A program made the translations under genes and the position numbers. A stretch of 60,090 nt of DNA. It comes from CAYGOC01 sp964351495 (GTDB taxonomy: Bacteria > Chlamydiota > Chlamydiia > Chlamydiales > SM23-39). Below the pieces are notes generated by a model, which did not search any database, had not been told where the DNA came from, and was given only the letters and a program-made list of their open reading frames with translations. The first letter of the stretch is position 1, and each line of letters starts with the position of its first letter. The stretch covers positions 1 to 60,090 of the forward strand of contig CAYGOC010000013.1 in assembly GCA_964351495.1 (NCBI GenBank), written 5' to 3'. This document shows, piece after piece, positions 1 to 8,981 of this stretch.

Positions 1-2
1 CG

Positions 3-86
3 AGTGTTTTTTTTCAGTATGAAGCAAAAGCGGGAAACCAAGTAAAAGAACACTTGTTGAGCGCTACGGTTGAGTGGGAGTTTTAA
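3..86 (+). CDS. C-terminal end of an upstream gene
   Basis: The third forward frame is open from the window edge to a TAA at 84-86 and gives 27 residues ending in VEWEF. The other two forward frames stop early. A final phenylalanine after alternating residues would fit an outer-membrane beta-barrel end, but the piece is too short to assign a family. Confidence 0.45.
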   Translation, partial: SVFFQYEAKAGNQVKEHLLSATVEWEF

Positions 87-184
87 AAGCGAAACTGTTG
101 TAAATTCCTTTGCTTTTTCAAGAAGAGGTTCGGTTAAGAAAACTAAATGGTATAAAAACTAGTGACTCTTTATAATCCGTTGCA

Positions 185-1090
185 ATGTTTTACCGGTTGT
201 TCTTTTTGATTTTCTGCGTGCAGGTCCTAATCGGCAATCCCACGAAAGTGTCAGAGATTGTAAGTAGGATACCAGAATCGGATCGGGTAGATCTTGAAAG
301 ATTCTTTCAGCTACTCATTAGGAAGGAACTGTTAGGCTACACCCTTTTTGGAGAAAAGCCCATTTCTGGTGCTGCTTTTTTTGGTTTGCAGGATTGTGAT
401 GCCCTCCATCAGAAAAAATATATCATCCTTGAAAAGGGATGGCGTGCATGGATTCGGAATAAACATCTTATTTCTGATGAATATTTTTTTCTAAAAAGAC
501 GCAAGCATAGGATCCTTTCCTTTCATTTGATAAATAAGAAAAAGACACTTGAAACTCTTCAAAAAAACCTAGACTGCATTGGAGATTTAACTCCCGAAGA
601 AGTTTTGACCGAAATTTGTTCCGACAGGCCTAATTTTGAGGTCTTAGGTTCTCAAAGCCTTATAGGAATCTTGTATGGTTATGGGAAGCAAAATGCGTCT
701 CTTTTTGAGAAGCAAACAGAGCTGCTGCAAAGTTTAAGTAGCAAAATGGCCCCTCCATTTTCTAGAGAAGTAGTAGCTTCTCGTCTATCGCATTCCTTGA
801 AATTTTTTCTTGAGATCTTGGCTAAAAGAAGAAGGTTTGGAAAACCCAGTTATAACCTTAGTCAAATAGATGCGCTAAACCAGCTAGTTGACCAACAAAA
901 GACTTTTAGTCTTAGGGAAGAGGCTCCCTTTATTAAGGAATACGCTACTCCAGGCTTCGTTTCTTGGGATGAAGAAGAAAGTCAGCAGCTAAAAGATCTA
1001 TACGAAAAAACTTTAGCTCGTATGAAAGAGGTATATAAAGGGGGAGGTTTCTTAGAAAAAACACTGCAACAATGGATTTATCCACAATGA
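185..1090 (+). CDS. Exported protein of unknown function, upstream of the FKBP gene
   Basis: A 301-residue protein I do not recognise. Residues 1-17 are strongly hydrophobic (MFYRLFFLIFCVQVLIG) and look like a signal peptide or membrane anchor. The rest is soluble, rich in charged helices, with no clear catalytic motif. Its stop overlaps the start of the FKBP lipoprotein gene in an ATGA arrangement (1087-1090), so the two are almost certainly co-transcribed and translationally coupled. This suggests an envelope role next to a periplasmic folding factor, which is inference from position only. No strong Shine-Dalgarno sequence precedes the ATG. Confidence 0.75.
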   Translation: MFYRLFFLIFCVQVLIGNPTKVSEIVSRIPESDRVDLERFFQLLIRKELLGYTLFGEKPISGAAFFGLQDCDALHQKKYIILEKGWRAWIRNKHLISDEYFFLKRRKHRILSFHLINKKKTLETLQKNLDCIGDLTPEEVLTEICSDRPNFEVLGSQSLIGILYGYGKQNASLFEKQTELLQSLSSKMAPPFSREVVASRLSHSLKFFLEILAKRRRFGKPSYNLSQIDALNQLVDQQKTFSLREEAPFIKEYATPGFVSWDEEESQQLKDLYEKTLARMKEVYKGGGFLEKTLQQWIYPQ

Positions 1091-1707
1091 AAAAATGGCT
1101 TGTATTTTTAGCATTATTAACCGTGTCTTGCTCCCCAAAAAAGCTGGCAAAAGACCCCGTTTCCTATCATAAGGGATATACAATCTGGAAGCGTCTAGCT
1201 AAAGATGGGGAATTTCCATATGACGCTAGTGAATTAATTCAGGGAATTAAGGATGCTTCCTTAAAAAAGAGCCTAGATATTGATGAGAAAGAGGTTGTTG
1301 ATCTACTCGACCAGTTTAATCAGAAACAGGCTGTCAAAAACATTGCTCAAGCTGAAGAGTTTCTTAAGGCTTTACCTGAGGAACGAATCGAAGTGATTCC
1401 TTCAAAGCTATATTATCTTCAGATTCAATCCGGAAAAGGGGTGCCTCTTCTTTTAAATAGTGAAGCTTTAATTACCTACAGTGTAGCCGTTTTGGAAAAT
1501 GGCGTTTTTAATGAGATATTTTCAACAGGACCTTCACCTATTTCCCTTTGTCCGGAAGATACGATACCAGGATTTTACAAGGGTGTAGAAGGAATGCTAC
1601 AGGGAGAAAAGAGGGCAATCTATATCCATCCAGACTTGACTCAAGGAAACTATGATGAGCTTGCCGGGAAGCTCATCAGAGTTAACGTAGAGCGTCAGTC
1701 GCAATAA
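1087..1707 (+). CDS. Mip-like FKBP-type peptidyl-prolyl isomerase lipoprotein
   Basis: The start is placed at the internal ATG at 1087 because it gives a compact lipoprotein signal: MKKWLVFLALLTVSC, with lipobox Cys15. Next comes a helical dimerisation-type segment (about residues 30-100), as in Mip/FkpA proteins, then a C-terminal FKBP fold (about 105-205) with the expected GPSPISLCPEDTIPGFYKGVEGM stretch in shortened form. Family knowledge: such proteins catalyse prolyl cis-trans isomerisation in the periplasm or at the cell surface, and chlamydiae carry one Mip lipoprotein. Several aromatic active-site positions of canonical FKBPs are hard to align here, so isomerase activity may be weak. 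It overlaps the preceding gene by 4 bp. Confidence 0.85.
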   Translation: MKKWLVFLALLTVSCSPKKLAKDPVSYHKGYTIWKRLAKDGEFPYDASELIQGIKDASLKKSLDIDEKEVVDLLDQFNQKQAVKNIAQAEEFLKALPEERIEVIPSKLYYLQIQSGKGVPLLLNSEALITYSVAVLENGVFNEIFSTGPSPISLCPEDTIPGFYKGVEGMLQGEKRAIYIHPDLTQGNYDELAGKLIRVNVERQSQ

Positions 1708-1994
1708 CAAAAGTAAGGACAATCTTCACGAAGGCAGCAATGTTCTTCAACCCACCAAGTGATAAGATTGCAATAACCGCATTTAAGGAGTGTCATACCA
1801 TTTTGAGGATTTGAAGAAAGGTAGTAGCCTTGTTCGTTGTGTTTAATAAATGGTAGTTCAAGAACGCAGTTCCCCTTTTTGAATAAAATGCCATTTTCAA
1901 CAAACGAGAGATTCTTGAAAGGCAGATAAACCTTTTCTTCTCCGTGCACAAATGAGGCTAAAATGATCCCCAAACAAAAAATAATCTTTCTCAT
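1695..1994 (-). CDS. Small secreted cysteine-rich protein
   Basis: A 99-residue protein with a clear signal peptide (residues 1-18, cleavage after the HG of ASFVHG) and eight cysteines downstream. Seven of these cluster in the last 30 residues (CGYC, HCCLREDC, CYC), which suggests disulfide bonds or metal binding in the periplasm. It converges on the FKBP gene and their ends overlap by 13 bp. No family recognised. The signal peptide and the cysteine pattern make it a better candidate than a chance ORF. Confidence 0.6.
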   Translation of the reverse strand: MRKIIFCLGIILASFVHGEEKVYLPFKNLSFVENGILFKKGNCVLELPFIKHNEQGYYLSSNPQNGMTLLKCGYCNLITWWVEEHCCLREDCPYFCYCD

Positions 1995-2150
1995 CAGAAT
2001 ATCCTTGGTTAGCTGATTTGAGGGTCCGATGATAGAATTAGGTTAGTGAATTTTTCAATTTATTTTTTTATGGAGAGACAAAGTTCTTGTAAAAATTGCT
2101 TCTCTATAAATCCTCTAACCTGAACTTTGGGTTTAACAAACTAAAAAAAG

Positions 2151-3425
2151 CTAGTCTTTGGGGCGTTTTTTGAGCTCTTCTTCGATACAGCGATGGATCA
2201 AACGAGCTCCTCTTCGACTGGTATAGTATGCGAAAAGCCATTGGGACAATACAATGAACTTATTTCGAAATCCAATCAAATATAAAATATGCACAAAACA
2301 CCAAGCAACCCAGGCAAAAAACCCATGAAATTGGATTTTTCCAAACATGCCTACAGCTCGAGTCTTCCCAATGGTTGCCATAGTTCCTTTGTCTAGATAT
2401 TTAAAGGGAGGTCTTTTTTCTTTGGGGATATTTTTGAGCAAGAGATTGGCGACGTATTTTCCTTGTTGGACGGCAACAGGGGCAAGTCCTGGTAGGTATT
2501 GTGATTCTTTTACGGCAAAAGCAGCTGCATCTCCAATTACAAACACTTCCGGATGATCTGGTATAGCGAGATCTTTGTCTACTAAAGCTCTTCCTTGTTT
2601 ATCTAAGGGAATATCGAGTGTTTTTAGTAAGGAAGAGGCTTGGTTCCCTGCTGCCCAAATGACATTTCTTGCGGGGATAAAGGTTTCATCTACCTGAACA
2701 CCCTCTTCGTTAATGTTGGTTACTCTTTTTCCGGAGATTACCTTTACTCCAAATTTTTCGAGGTAGTACTGCGCTTTGTGAGAGAGTTTTTCAGGATAGA
2801 TAGGGAGAATGTGAGGAGATCCTTCTACTAGGTAAATTTTAGACTGAGCCGTATCGATTCTGCGGAAGTTTTTTAGCATGGTATCGTAGGCGATCTCTGC
2901 TAAAGCTCCTGCTATTTCTACTCCAGTAGGGCCACCACCCACAATGACAAAGTTGAGATATTTTTTTGCTTCATTGATGTTGTCGCATCTTTCTGCTTTT
3001 TCAAAAGAGATTAAGATTCTTTCCCGAATTCTTAAGGCATCTGTTAAAGTTTTTATCCCGGGGGCGAAAGTCTCCCAATGATCATTTCCAAAGTAGGAGT
3101 GTCTAGCGCCTACGGCTAAGATTAAGTAGTCATATCCTATTTCGTCTCCGTTTTGCAGAGTTACGATTTTATTGTTTTTGTCTACTTTATTAGCTTCCCC
3201 CATCATTACGGTGATATTCGGGTATGGGGCCAAGATTTCTCTTATGGGAACAGCGATATCTGCAGGAGATAAAGCGGCAGAGGCTACTTGATATAAAAGA
3301 GGCTGAAAAAGGTGATGATTGGTTTTATCTAGAAGCCAAACATCGAGTTTTTCTCCTCCGAGTTTTTTGGCAGCATTTAATCCGCCGAAACCACCGCCAA
3401 TAATTAGAACTCTTGAGTAGGCCAT
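2151..3425 (-). CDS. ndh: Type II NADH dehydrogenase (NDH-2)
   Basis: A 424-residue flavoprotein of the NDH-2 family, which oxidises NADH and reduces quinone at the inner membrane without pumping protons. The N-terminal FAD-binding motif is GGGFGGLNAAKKL. A second Rossmann motif, VGGGPTGVEIAGALAE (about 160-175), binds NADH. The second FAD contact is FVIGDAAAF (about 297-305). The C terminus (about 360-400) has an amphipathic, aromatic-rich segment that would seat the enzyme on the membrane. Length and motif order are normal for the family. It stands alone, with about 250 bp of unassigned sequence upstream. Confidence 0.93.
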   Translation of the reverse strand: MAYSRVLIIGGGFGGLNAAKKLGGEKLDVWLLDKTNHHLFQPLLYQVASAALSPADIAVPIREILAPYPNITVMMGEANKVDKNNKIVTLQNGDEIGYDYLILAVGARHSYFGNDHWETFAPGIKTLTDALRIRERILISFEKAERCDNINEAKKYLNFVIVGGGPTGVEIAGALAEIAYDTMLKNFRRIDTAQSKIYLVEGSPHILPIYPEKLSHKAQYYLEKFGVKVISGKRVTNINEEGVQVDETFIPARNVIWAAGNQASSLLKTLDIPLDKQGRALVDKDLAIPDHPEVFVIGDAAAFAVKESQYLPGLAPVAVQQGKYVANLLLKNIPKEKRPPFKYLDKGTMATIGKTRAVGMFGKIQFHGFFAWVAWCFVHILYLIGFRNKFIVLSQWLFAYYTSRRGARLIHRCIEEELKKRPKD

Positions 3426-3673
3426 CTTGATAACATCCCTTTGTTCCTAAATATAGCAAAACCTTTTTCTGAAAAAAGCTTTTTTTTATACAAAGGGTTT
3501 TCGTTTGAAGCTAAATCTTGCTCCGCGCATCCTATATTAATAGTTTTTCTGAGTAAACAACTGTTTCTAAAAAAGCGTTTTTAGTAGAGTTTCTTTGTTT
3601 TTAAAGTCTCTTTTATCTACAAATAATCTAAGTTTCTTGCTACCCTATTGAAGATAGCTTTAAGGGGTAGTTT

Positions 3674-4450
3674 GTGAACTCTTTGGTTAAAAACCACTAT
3701 GAAAAATCGAGTGTTTTGTTTTCTGATGTAATCTGTTTGTCGGAAGAAAAACTCTCTTGGGAAGAAATGCAGCAAAAGATTCCAAGTTTCCCCAAGGGTT
3801 GGTTTGAACTGTGTTCTCTTTCCAAGGAAGATCGTATTGAATTTACCAAAGAATATTGGTTAAAAACACTTCCCTTTGTACCAAAAGCACATCCTAAAAT
3901 TAGCCGGTTCTTTCAAGGATTAGATGACTTGGGGGTGTATGTCTTTTTGCCCAAAAATCAAGATACATGGCAGGCAGAGTTTATATATAGCCTAAGCAAT
4001 GAAGCTTGTTTTTTTCGAGGAGGGTTTTTGGGAGAAGAAGGTTTGATACAATCTTTGAATCAAAAGATGGGATATGTGCTTCCTAAGGACTATTTGGCGT
4101 TTTTTCAGATCCATAATGGATTTGCAAGGCACAACGATATTGGGATTCTTTGTTTGGAGCAGGTAGCTTCTTGTCAAAAGCAGCTGGAAAAAACTCTCAT
4201 GGATCCGGGCAAGAAATTTGTCCCTACGGTTTTGTACGGGAAAGATTCTTTAATCCCTTTTTATGAGTGTTTTGGTCTTCATTCATTTCAGTGTTTTTTT
4301 AAAGAGTGGTATCCTAGCTCTGAAATAGGCAACGTCTATTTTTCCGGGGTTGATTATACTATATCCAACAAGGCAAAGGGAGAAGAAGATTTGGCGTTTG
4401 AGAGTTTTTCTGAATGGCTTGCCTTTTATTTAGAGGGAAGGGAAACTTAA
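3674..4450 (+). CDS. SMI1/KNR4-like domain protein
   Basis: A 258-residue soluble protein. The middle portion (about 128-160), with YVLPKDYLAFFQIHNGFARH followed by a short acidic strand, matches the SMI1/KNR4 fold signature: a family of binding domains often used as immunity proteins in polymorphic toxin systems and also as stand-alone regulators. The start is GTG at 3674, preceded by AAGGGG. The next gene (hprK) begins 12 bp after the stop, so it may be expressed with the PTS genes. No toxin gene is visible beside it, so an immunity role is not supported here. Confidence 0.65.
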   Translation: MNSLVKNHYEKSSVLFSDVICLSEEKLSWEEMQQKIPSFPKGWFELCSLSKEDRIEFTKEYWLKTLPFVPKAHPKISRFFQGLDDLGVYVFLPKNQDTWQAEFIYSLSNEACFFRGGFLGEEGLIQSLNQKMGYVLPKDYLAFFQIHNGFARHNDIGILCLEQVASCQKQLEKTLMDPGKKFVPTVLYGKDSLIPFYECFGLHSFQCFFKEWYPSSEIGNVYFSGVDYTISNKAKGEEDLAFESFSEWLAFYLEGRET

Positions 4451-4462
4451 GGAAAGGTTTTT

Positions 4463-5431
4463 ATGTCTCTTACAGTAGAAGAGTTTTACGGAAAGTATAA
4501 AAAAGCAATAGGCCTGGAGCTTTTCGGCGGTAAAGGAGGGCTTTCGCGCAAAATTGGAACTTCTGAGGTATATAGGCCGGGTTTAAGTCTTTCCGGGTAT
4601 TTAAAAAATATGATCGTAAAAGGCTTTTTACTGTTTGGAAAGGTTGAAATATCGTACCTAAAAGAGCTGAGTTCTTCTAAAAGATTGGAGAGGCTTCAAG
4701 CTATTTTACAAAAGAAAATTGTAGGGGTAGTTGTTGCCAGAAAGTTTGCTCCTTTAAAAGAGATGATACAAATTTGCAAAGAGAGAGAGATCCCTATATT
4801 TTTGAGTGAGGAAAGGGCGACCGTTTGCTTTAGTAAGATGAACTACTTTTTGAATGAAGTAACTGCTCCTGAAATTTCCATGCATGGTACGTTAGTAGAG
4901 CTTTTTGGAATAGGAGTGTTTATTCAAGGAGCTTCTTCTGTGGGTAAAAGTGAAACTGCTTTGGGGCTTATAGAGAGAGGGCATCGTTTAATTTCAGATG
5001 ATCTGGTTCGCATTCGAAAAAAAGAGAGCTGTTTTTTAGAGGGAAGAGGACCGGAACTCGGAAAACATTTAATTGAAATTCGAGGAATTGGCATTATCAA
5101 TGTAGCCCATTTATATGGAGCTGTCAGTGTAAGGGACGCTAAAGGGATTGATTTGGTGATCCGGATTGAGGAGTGGAATAAGGCTCATTTTTATGACAGA
5201 GTGGGGCTAGAAGAGAAGTCGATAGAAATTTTAGAGGTGGCGATCCCTTTTTATGTGCTTCCTATAAAACCGGGTAGAGATGTGGTTCTTTTAATGGAGA
5301 CTTTGGTGTTAAATCATAGATTAAAACAGATGGGATATCATTCTGCAAAAGAGTTTAATAATAAGCTGTTAGAAGCGTTAGCAAAAAAGAGTAAGAGAGG
5401 GAAGCTAGGTGAGACTTTCCAAAAAATTTAA
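4463..5431 (+). CDS. hprK: HPr kinase/phosphorylase
   Basis: A 322-residue enzyme that phosphorylates HPr on its regulatory serine with ATP or pyrophosphate and can reverse the reaction. The Walker A motif is GASSVGKS at residues 156-163, followed by the ERGHRLISDD segment. The family signature LEGRGPELGKHLIEIRGIGI is intact downstream. The N-terminal domain (1-130) is typical in length. AAGGAAAGG precedes the ATG. Its end overlaps ptsH by 23 bp, giving a tight hprK-ptsH-ptsI operon. No sugar-specific enzyme II is present in the window, which fits a regulatory rather than transporting PTS. Confidence 0.95.
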   Translation: MSLTVEEFYGKYKKAIGLELFGGKGGLSRKIGTSEVYRPGLSLSGYLKNMIVKGFLLFGKVEISYLKELSSSKRLERLQAILQKKIVGVVVARKFAPLKEMIQICKEREIPIFLSEERATVCFSKMNYFLNEVTAPEISMHGTLVELFGIGVFIQGASSVGKSETALGLIERGHRLISDDLVRIRKKESCFLEGRGPELGKHLIEIRGIGIINVAHLYGAVSVRDAKGIDLVIRIEEWNKAHFYDRVGLEEKSIEILEVAIPFYVLPIKPGRDVVLLMETLVLNHRLKQMGYHSAKEFNNKLLEALAKKSKRGKLGETFQKI

Positions 5432-5678
5432 GGTTAAAAATGAGTTAGGGCTGCATACGAGGCCCGCTACTCAAATTGTAAAAATTTTGGAGGCTTTTCA
5501 ATCCTCTGTATATTTTACGTATAAAAAAGATACCATTAATGCAAGAAGCATCATGAGTATTTTGATTTTGGCAGTGAGCAAGAACTCTCAGATTACAGTT
5601 ACGGTAGAAGGAGAGGATGCTTTGGATGTGATGGATTCTTTAGTCCAATTTTTTGAAGAAGGAAAGCAAGAGGTTTGA
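5409..5678 (+). CDS. ptsH: Phosphocarrier protein HPr
   Basis: An 89-residue HPr. The phosphorylatable histidine is His16 in LGLHTRPATQ. The regulatory serine for HPr kinase is Ser47 in NARSIMSI, so both phosphorylation routes are kept. The start is GTG at 5409, inside the end of hprK. The stop overlaps the TTG start of ptsI. Established role: it accepts phosphate from enzyme I and passes it to PTS partners. Confidence 0.95.
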   Translation: MRLSKKFKVKNELGLHTRPATQIVKILEAFQSSVYFTYKKDTINARSIMSILILAVSKNSQITVTVEGEDALDVMDSLVQFFEEGKQEV

Positions 5679-7441
5679 AAAAAGAGCCCCCTTTTTTTTT
5701 AGAAAAACAAATACAAGGAATAGCAGCAAGTCCGGGTATTGCTATAGGTGTTCCTGTGTTTGCTTCTTTAGAGGAGATGGAAATCCCTGAGTATTTCTTG
5801 TCTACGGAAGAAGTAGAAAAAGAAATAGATCACTTTCACAACGCTTTAGAAGAAAGTAAAAAAGAGATCTCTTCTCTTCAAAGAGAGTGTCTGGGAGAGG
5901 AAAAAAAAGAGATTGTTTCCATTTTAGATGCGCATTTACAGATTTTAAAAGATCCTTTAATTACCAAAGGTATTAAAGAAGAAATTCGCCAAGTAAAAAA
6001 AAACTCTGCCCATGTTTTTTCTGAAACTATGGGTGCCTTGAAAAATCGTCTACAAAGTTCTTCTGATCAAGTTTTTCAGGAAAGAGCGCAGGATGTTTCT
6101 GATATTTATAAAAGAGTTTTATCTCATCTTCTTCCTCGAAGAAACAAGAAATCTCCCTTTATAGAGGCAATTTTAGTCACACCGGAGCTTACCCCTTCTA
6201 TTGCTATAGAAATCAAAGAAAAAAGGGTTGGCTTTATAAGCCAATTAGGAGGGACCTCTTCTCATGCCGCGATCATAGCCAGAGCAAAAAAGATCCCCTA
6301 TGTAACAGGAATTTCTATTGCAGATTTACAAAGGGAGAACGTGCAAAATTTGATCATTGATGGTTTTGAAGGAAAAATCATTTTGAACCCTACTAAAGAG
6401 ACAGAAAAGAAATATAAAAAGATAAAAAAAGAGAAGGAGAGCTATTTTTTAAGCTTAAAAAAAGAGGCGCATCGAAAAGCCCAAACAGTAGATGGAAAAA
6501 ATCTTTGTTTGATGGCAAATATAGACAGTTGGGAAGATCTGGCTTCTTTTAAACAGTATGAAGTAGAAGGAGTCGGTCTTTTTAGAGGGGAGTATCTACT
6601 GTTTTCTGAAAAGCATCTTTTACCCGAAAAAGAACAGGTAGAAGCCTATGAAAGGCTCGTATATTCTGTCCCTTCTAAAGATCCGATTGTAATACGTCTT
6701 TTTGATTTGGGAGGAGATAAGCCTTTTTTCCCGGTACATAAAGAAGAACAAAATCCTGCTTTAGGTTGTAGAGGAATCCGCCTTCTTTTAAAGGAGCCTT
6801 TTTTACTAAAGACGCAGCTAAGAGCGCTTTTAAGGGCTAACGTAAAGAAAAACATCCATCTTTTAGTTCCGATGCTTTCTGAGATTGATGAGATAAGAAA
6901 AGTAAAGGCTTTTTTAGAGGAAGAAAAGAGGGCTTTACAAGAGGAAAAGATCCCTTTTTATCCTATTTCTCAGATGGGAGCGATGTTAGAGATTCCCTCT
7001 TCAGCCCTTCTTTGCAAAGAGTTTTGTAAAGAGGTCGATTTTATTTCGATTGGAAGTAATGATTTGATTCAACATATTTTGGGGGTAGATAGATCAAATC
7101 CTTTTGTAGCCTCTTTACATAATCCCCTGCATCCTGCGTTTCTTAGAGTAATAAAAGATATGGTTCTAACGTGTAAAGAGCAAAAAAAAAGGCTTATTTT
7201 CTGCGGAGAGATGGTTTCTAAGCCTTTTTATATTCCGATTCTTTTAGGAATGGATCTTATAAATTTCTCTTTATCCCTATCGAATATCCCCCTTTTCAAA
7301 CAGATCGTAAGGGGCCTGAGCGCAAAGGTATGTAAAGAAATAGCGGAAAAAGCCATGCAAATAGCTTCTTCGGAAGAGCTTTTACAATATGTTACAAAAA
7401 GCTATGAAAAAGAAGGAATCGATACGCTTTTCCCTTATTAA
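5675..7441 (+). CDS. ptsI: PTS enzyme I (phosphoenolpyruvate-protein phosphotransferase)
   Basis: A 588-residue enzyme I of normal length. The HPr-binding helical N domain is followed by the swivelling phosphohistidine motif GGTSSHAAIIARAKKIPYVTG in which His197 is the phosphoacceptor. The PEP-binding barrel has GVGLFRGEYLL, the arginine- and glutamate-bearing RLFDLGGDKP region, and the catalytic-cysteine region LIFCGEMV. The start is TTG at 5675, overlapping the ptsH stop. It ends the PTS operon and converges on dnaX 11 bp away. A 14-bp palindrome (7441-7454) lies between them. Confidence 0.95.
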   Translation: MKKEPPFFLEKQIQGIAASPGIAIGVPVFASLEEMEIPEYFLSTEEVEKEIDHFHNALEESKKEISSLQRECLGEEKKEIVSILDAHLQILKDPLITKGIKEEIRQVKKNSAHVFSETMGALKNRLQSSSDQVFQERAQDVSDIYKRVLSHLLPRRNKKSPFIEAILVTPELTPSIAIEIKEKRVGFISQLGGTSSHAAIIARAKKIPYVTGISIADLQRENVQNLIIDGFEGKIILNPTKETEKKYKKIKKEKESYFLSLKKEAHRKAQTVDGKNLCLMANIDSWEDLASFKQYEVEGVGLFRGEYLLFSEKHLLPEKEQVEAYERLVYSVPSKDPIVIRLFDLGGDKPFFPVHKEEQNPALGCRGIRLLLKEPFLLKTQLRALLRANVKKNIHLLVPMLSEIDEIRKVKAFLEEEKRALQEEKIPFYPISQMGAMLEIPSSALLCKEFCKEVDFISIGSNDLIQHILGVDRSNPFVASLHNPLHPAFLRVIKDMVLTCKEQKKRLIFCGEMVSKPFYIPILLGMDLINFSLSLSNIPLFKQIVRGLSAKVCKEIAEKAMQIASSEELLQYVTKSYEKEGIDTLFPY

Positions 7442-7452
7442 AAAGAGCTCTT

Positions 7453-8847
7453 TTAAAAAAACTTTGTTAAAGAGCCGTCCAGTTCTACCGAAGCAAATTG
7501 TAGAAGAGTTTCCGTACGCACTTTGTATATAGGATCTTCTTCTTTTTTCGGCTGTAAAGGAGCCTCTTCTAAGGAAAATTTTACCCGTTTTAAAAAGGGA
7601 ATTTTTTCTTCCTCCGGTTCTATCATCTCTTGTGTAGGTTCTACTTCTTTAAGGGGCTCTTTTTCCGGGGGCTTTTCTGTGGACGTGTATATGGGTTCGG
7701 CAGTCTCTTGGATAAGAAGGGGATTTTGAGAGACTCTTTTCTCTAGCTCTAAAAGTTTTTTTGCTATGGTATCTAAGGGGAGCCTGTTTTTTACTTGTAA
7801 AATTTGTAAAAGCAAAAACTCCATTTCTGTTTTATCCAGGCCCATTTTTTGTATCTTATGGCGTGCTTTTAAGATCAGCTCTAATAAAAATAAGAGTTCT
7901 TCTTTGGTATATATAGAAAGACTTTTTCTATAACTTTCGGGAATGCTCTTTTGGTGAGATAAGTACAAAAGAGTTCTAAAATGTTTGCAAAGACCTTCTA
8001 TTAAAGAGAGAAAGTCCTTTCCTGACTGGTAAAGAGTATCCATAAAAGAAAAAGCAAAGGAGAGGTCTTTTCTAGAGGTAGCCTCATCGAGTTCAAACAA
8101 CAAAAGAGAGGGGATGATTCCTAAAGCTTTTTCTACTGTCTCTTCCGTTATGAGACCCTCCTCGTAGCAAAAAACCTGGTCTAGCAAAGATTCTGCATCC
8201 CTTAGGCTCCCTTCTGCTTGGGAGGCTATTTTTTGCAAAGCCTCCGGATAAGCTTCTCTTTGTAGCTCTTGTGTAATAAAAAGGAGCTTTTCTTCTATTT
8301 TTTTAGGGGGAATCCTTTGTAGGTCAAATCTTTGACATCTACTTAAGATGGTGGGTAGCATTTTATGGGGCTCTGTTGTGGCAAAGAAAAACTTTACTTT
8401 CTCGGGAGGCTCTTCCAAAGTTTTTAATAAAGCATTGAAAGCCTCTTTTGTGAGCATATGGACTTCATCGATTATATAAATCTTATAGAAAGAGGAGGGA
8501 GAGTAAATAGCGTTTTCGTTGATCCTTCGAATATCATCGATTCCTCGATTTGAGGCTCCATCGATCTCTATTACATCAAGAGAGCTGTTAGAGGATATTT
8601 CCAGACAGTTTTGGCATTGGTTGCAGGGTTCTTTTTCTTCCTTTTTCTGAAGGCAGTTTAATGCTTTGGCAAAAAGGCGGGCCAAGGTGGTCTTTCCCGT
8701 TCCTCTTCCTCCACAGAATAGGTATGCGGGGGCCACTCGGTTTTTTATCAGGGCATTTTTTAGGGTCTGTACCACAACTTCTTGTCCTATTACCTCTTTG
8801 AAGGTTTTAGGGCGGTATCGTCTTGAAAAGTTACGGTATGAATTCAT
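7453..8847 (-). CDS. dnaX: DNA polymerase III subunit gamma/tau
   Basis: A 464-residue clamp-loader ATPase. It begins with the family's RRYRPKTFKEVIGQ, then the P-loop GGRGTGKTTLARLFAKALNC, a zinc-binding set CNQCQNC, the DEVHM Walker B (about 125) and the SRCQRF sensor region. The AAA+ part is complete (about 1-365). The C terminus is short and rich in Glu, Pro and Lys, so only a gamma-like product or short tau is encoded. Role: loading of the beta clamp in replication. Convergent with ptsI. The same gene order neighbourhood is known in chlamydial genomes. Confidence 0.93.
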   Translation of the reverse strand: MNSYRNFSRRYRPKTFKEVIGQEVVVQTLKNALIKNRVAPAYLFCGGRGTGKTTLARLFAKALNCLQKKEEKEPCNQCQNCLEISSNSSLDVIEIDGASNRGIDDIRRINENAIYSPSSFYKIYIIDEVHMLTKEAFNALLKTLEEPPEKVKFFFATTEPHKMLPTILSRCQRFDLQRIPPKKIEEKLLFITQELQREAYPEALQKIASQAEGSLRDAESLLDQVFCYEEGLITEETVEKALGIIPSLLLFELDEATSRKDLSFAFSFMDTLYQSGKDFLSLIEGLCKHFRTLLYLSHQKSIPESYRKSLSIYTKEELLFLLELILKARHKIQKMGLDKTEMEFLLLQILQVKNRLPLDTIAKKLLELEKRVSQNPLLIQETAEPIYTSTEKPPEKEPLKEVEPTQEMIEPEEEKIPFLKRVKFSLEEAPLQPKKEEDPIYKVRTETLLQFASVELDGSLTKFF

Positions 8848-8981
8848 GAAAAACTCCAGCCAAGTTCTCTTACCTTTTTATATGATTTTTTGCTTTCTGG
8901 TAAAGGAAGAAGGGGAGTTTGATTTAAAAAATAGGGAAATACTGTTAGAGTGAAGAAAGAGAAGAAAAGCATAAAGGATAA

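Noticed and set aside
7441..7454. AAAAGAGCTCTTTT palindrome between ptsI and dnaX as a terminator
   Set aside because: It has no loop bases and only a short A run after it, so a stable terminator hairpin is doubtful.
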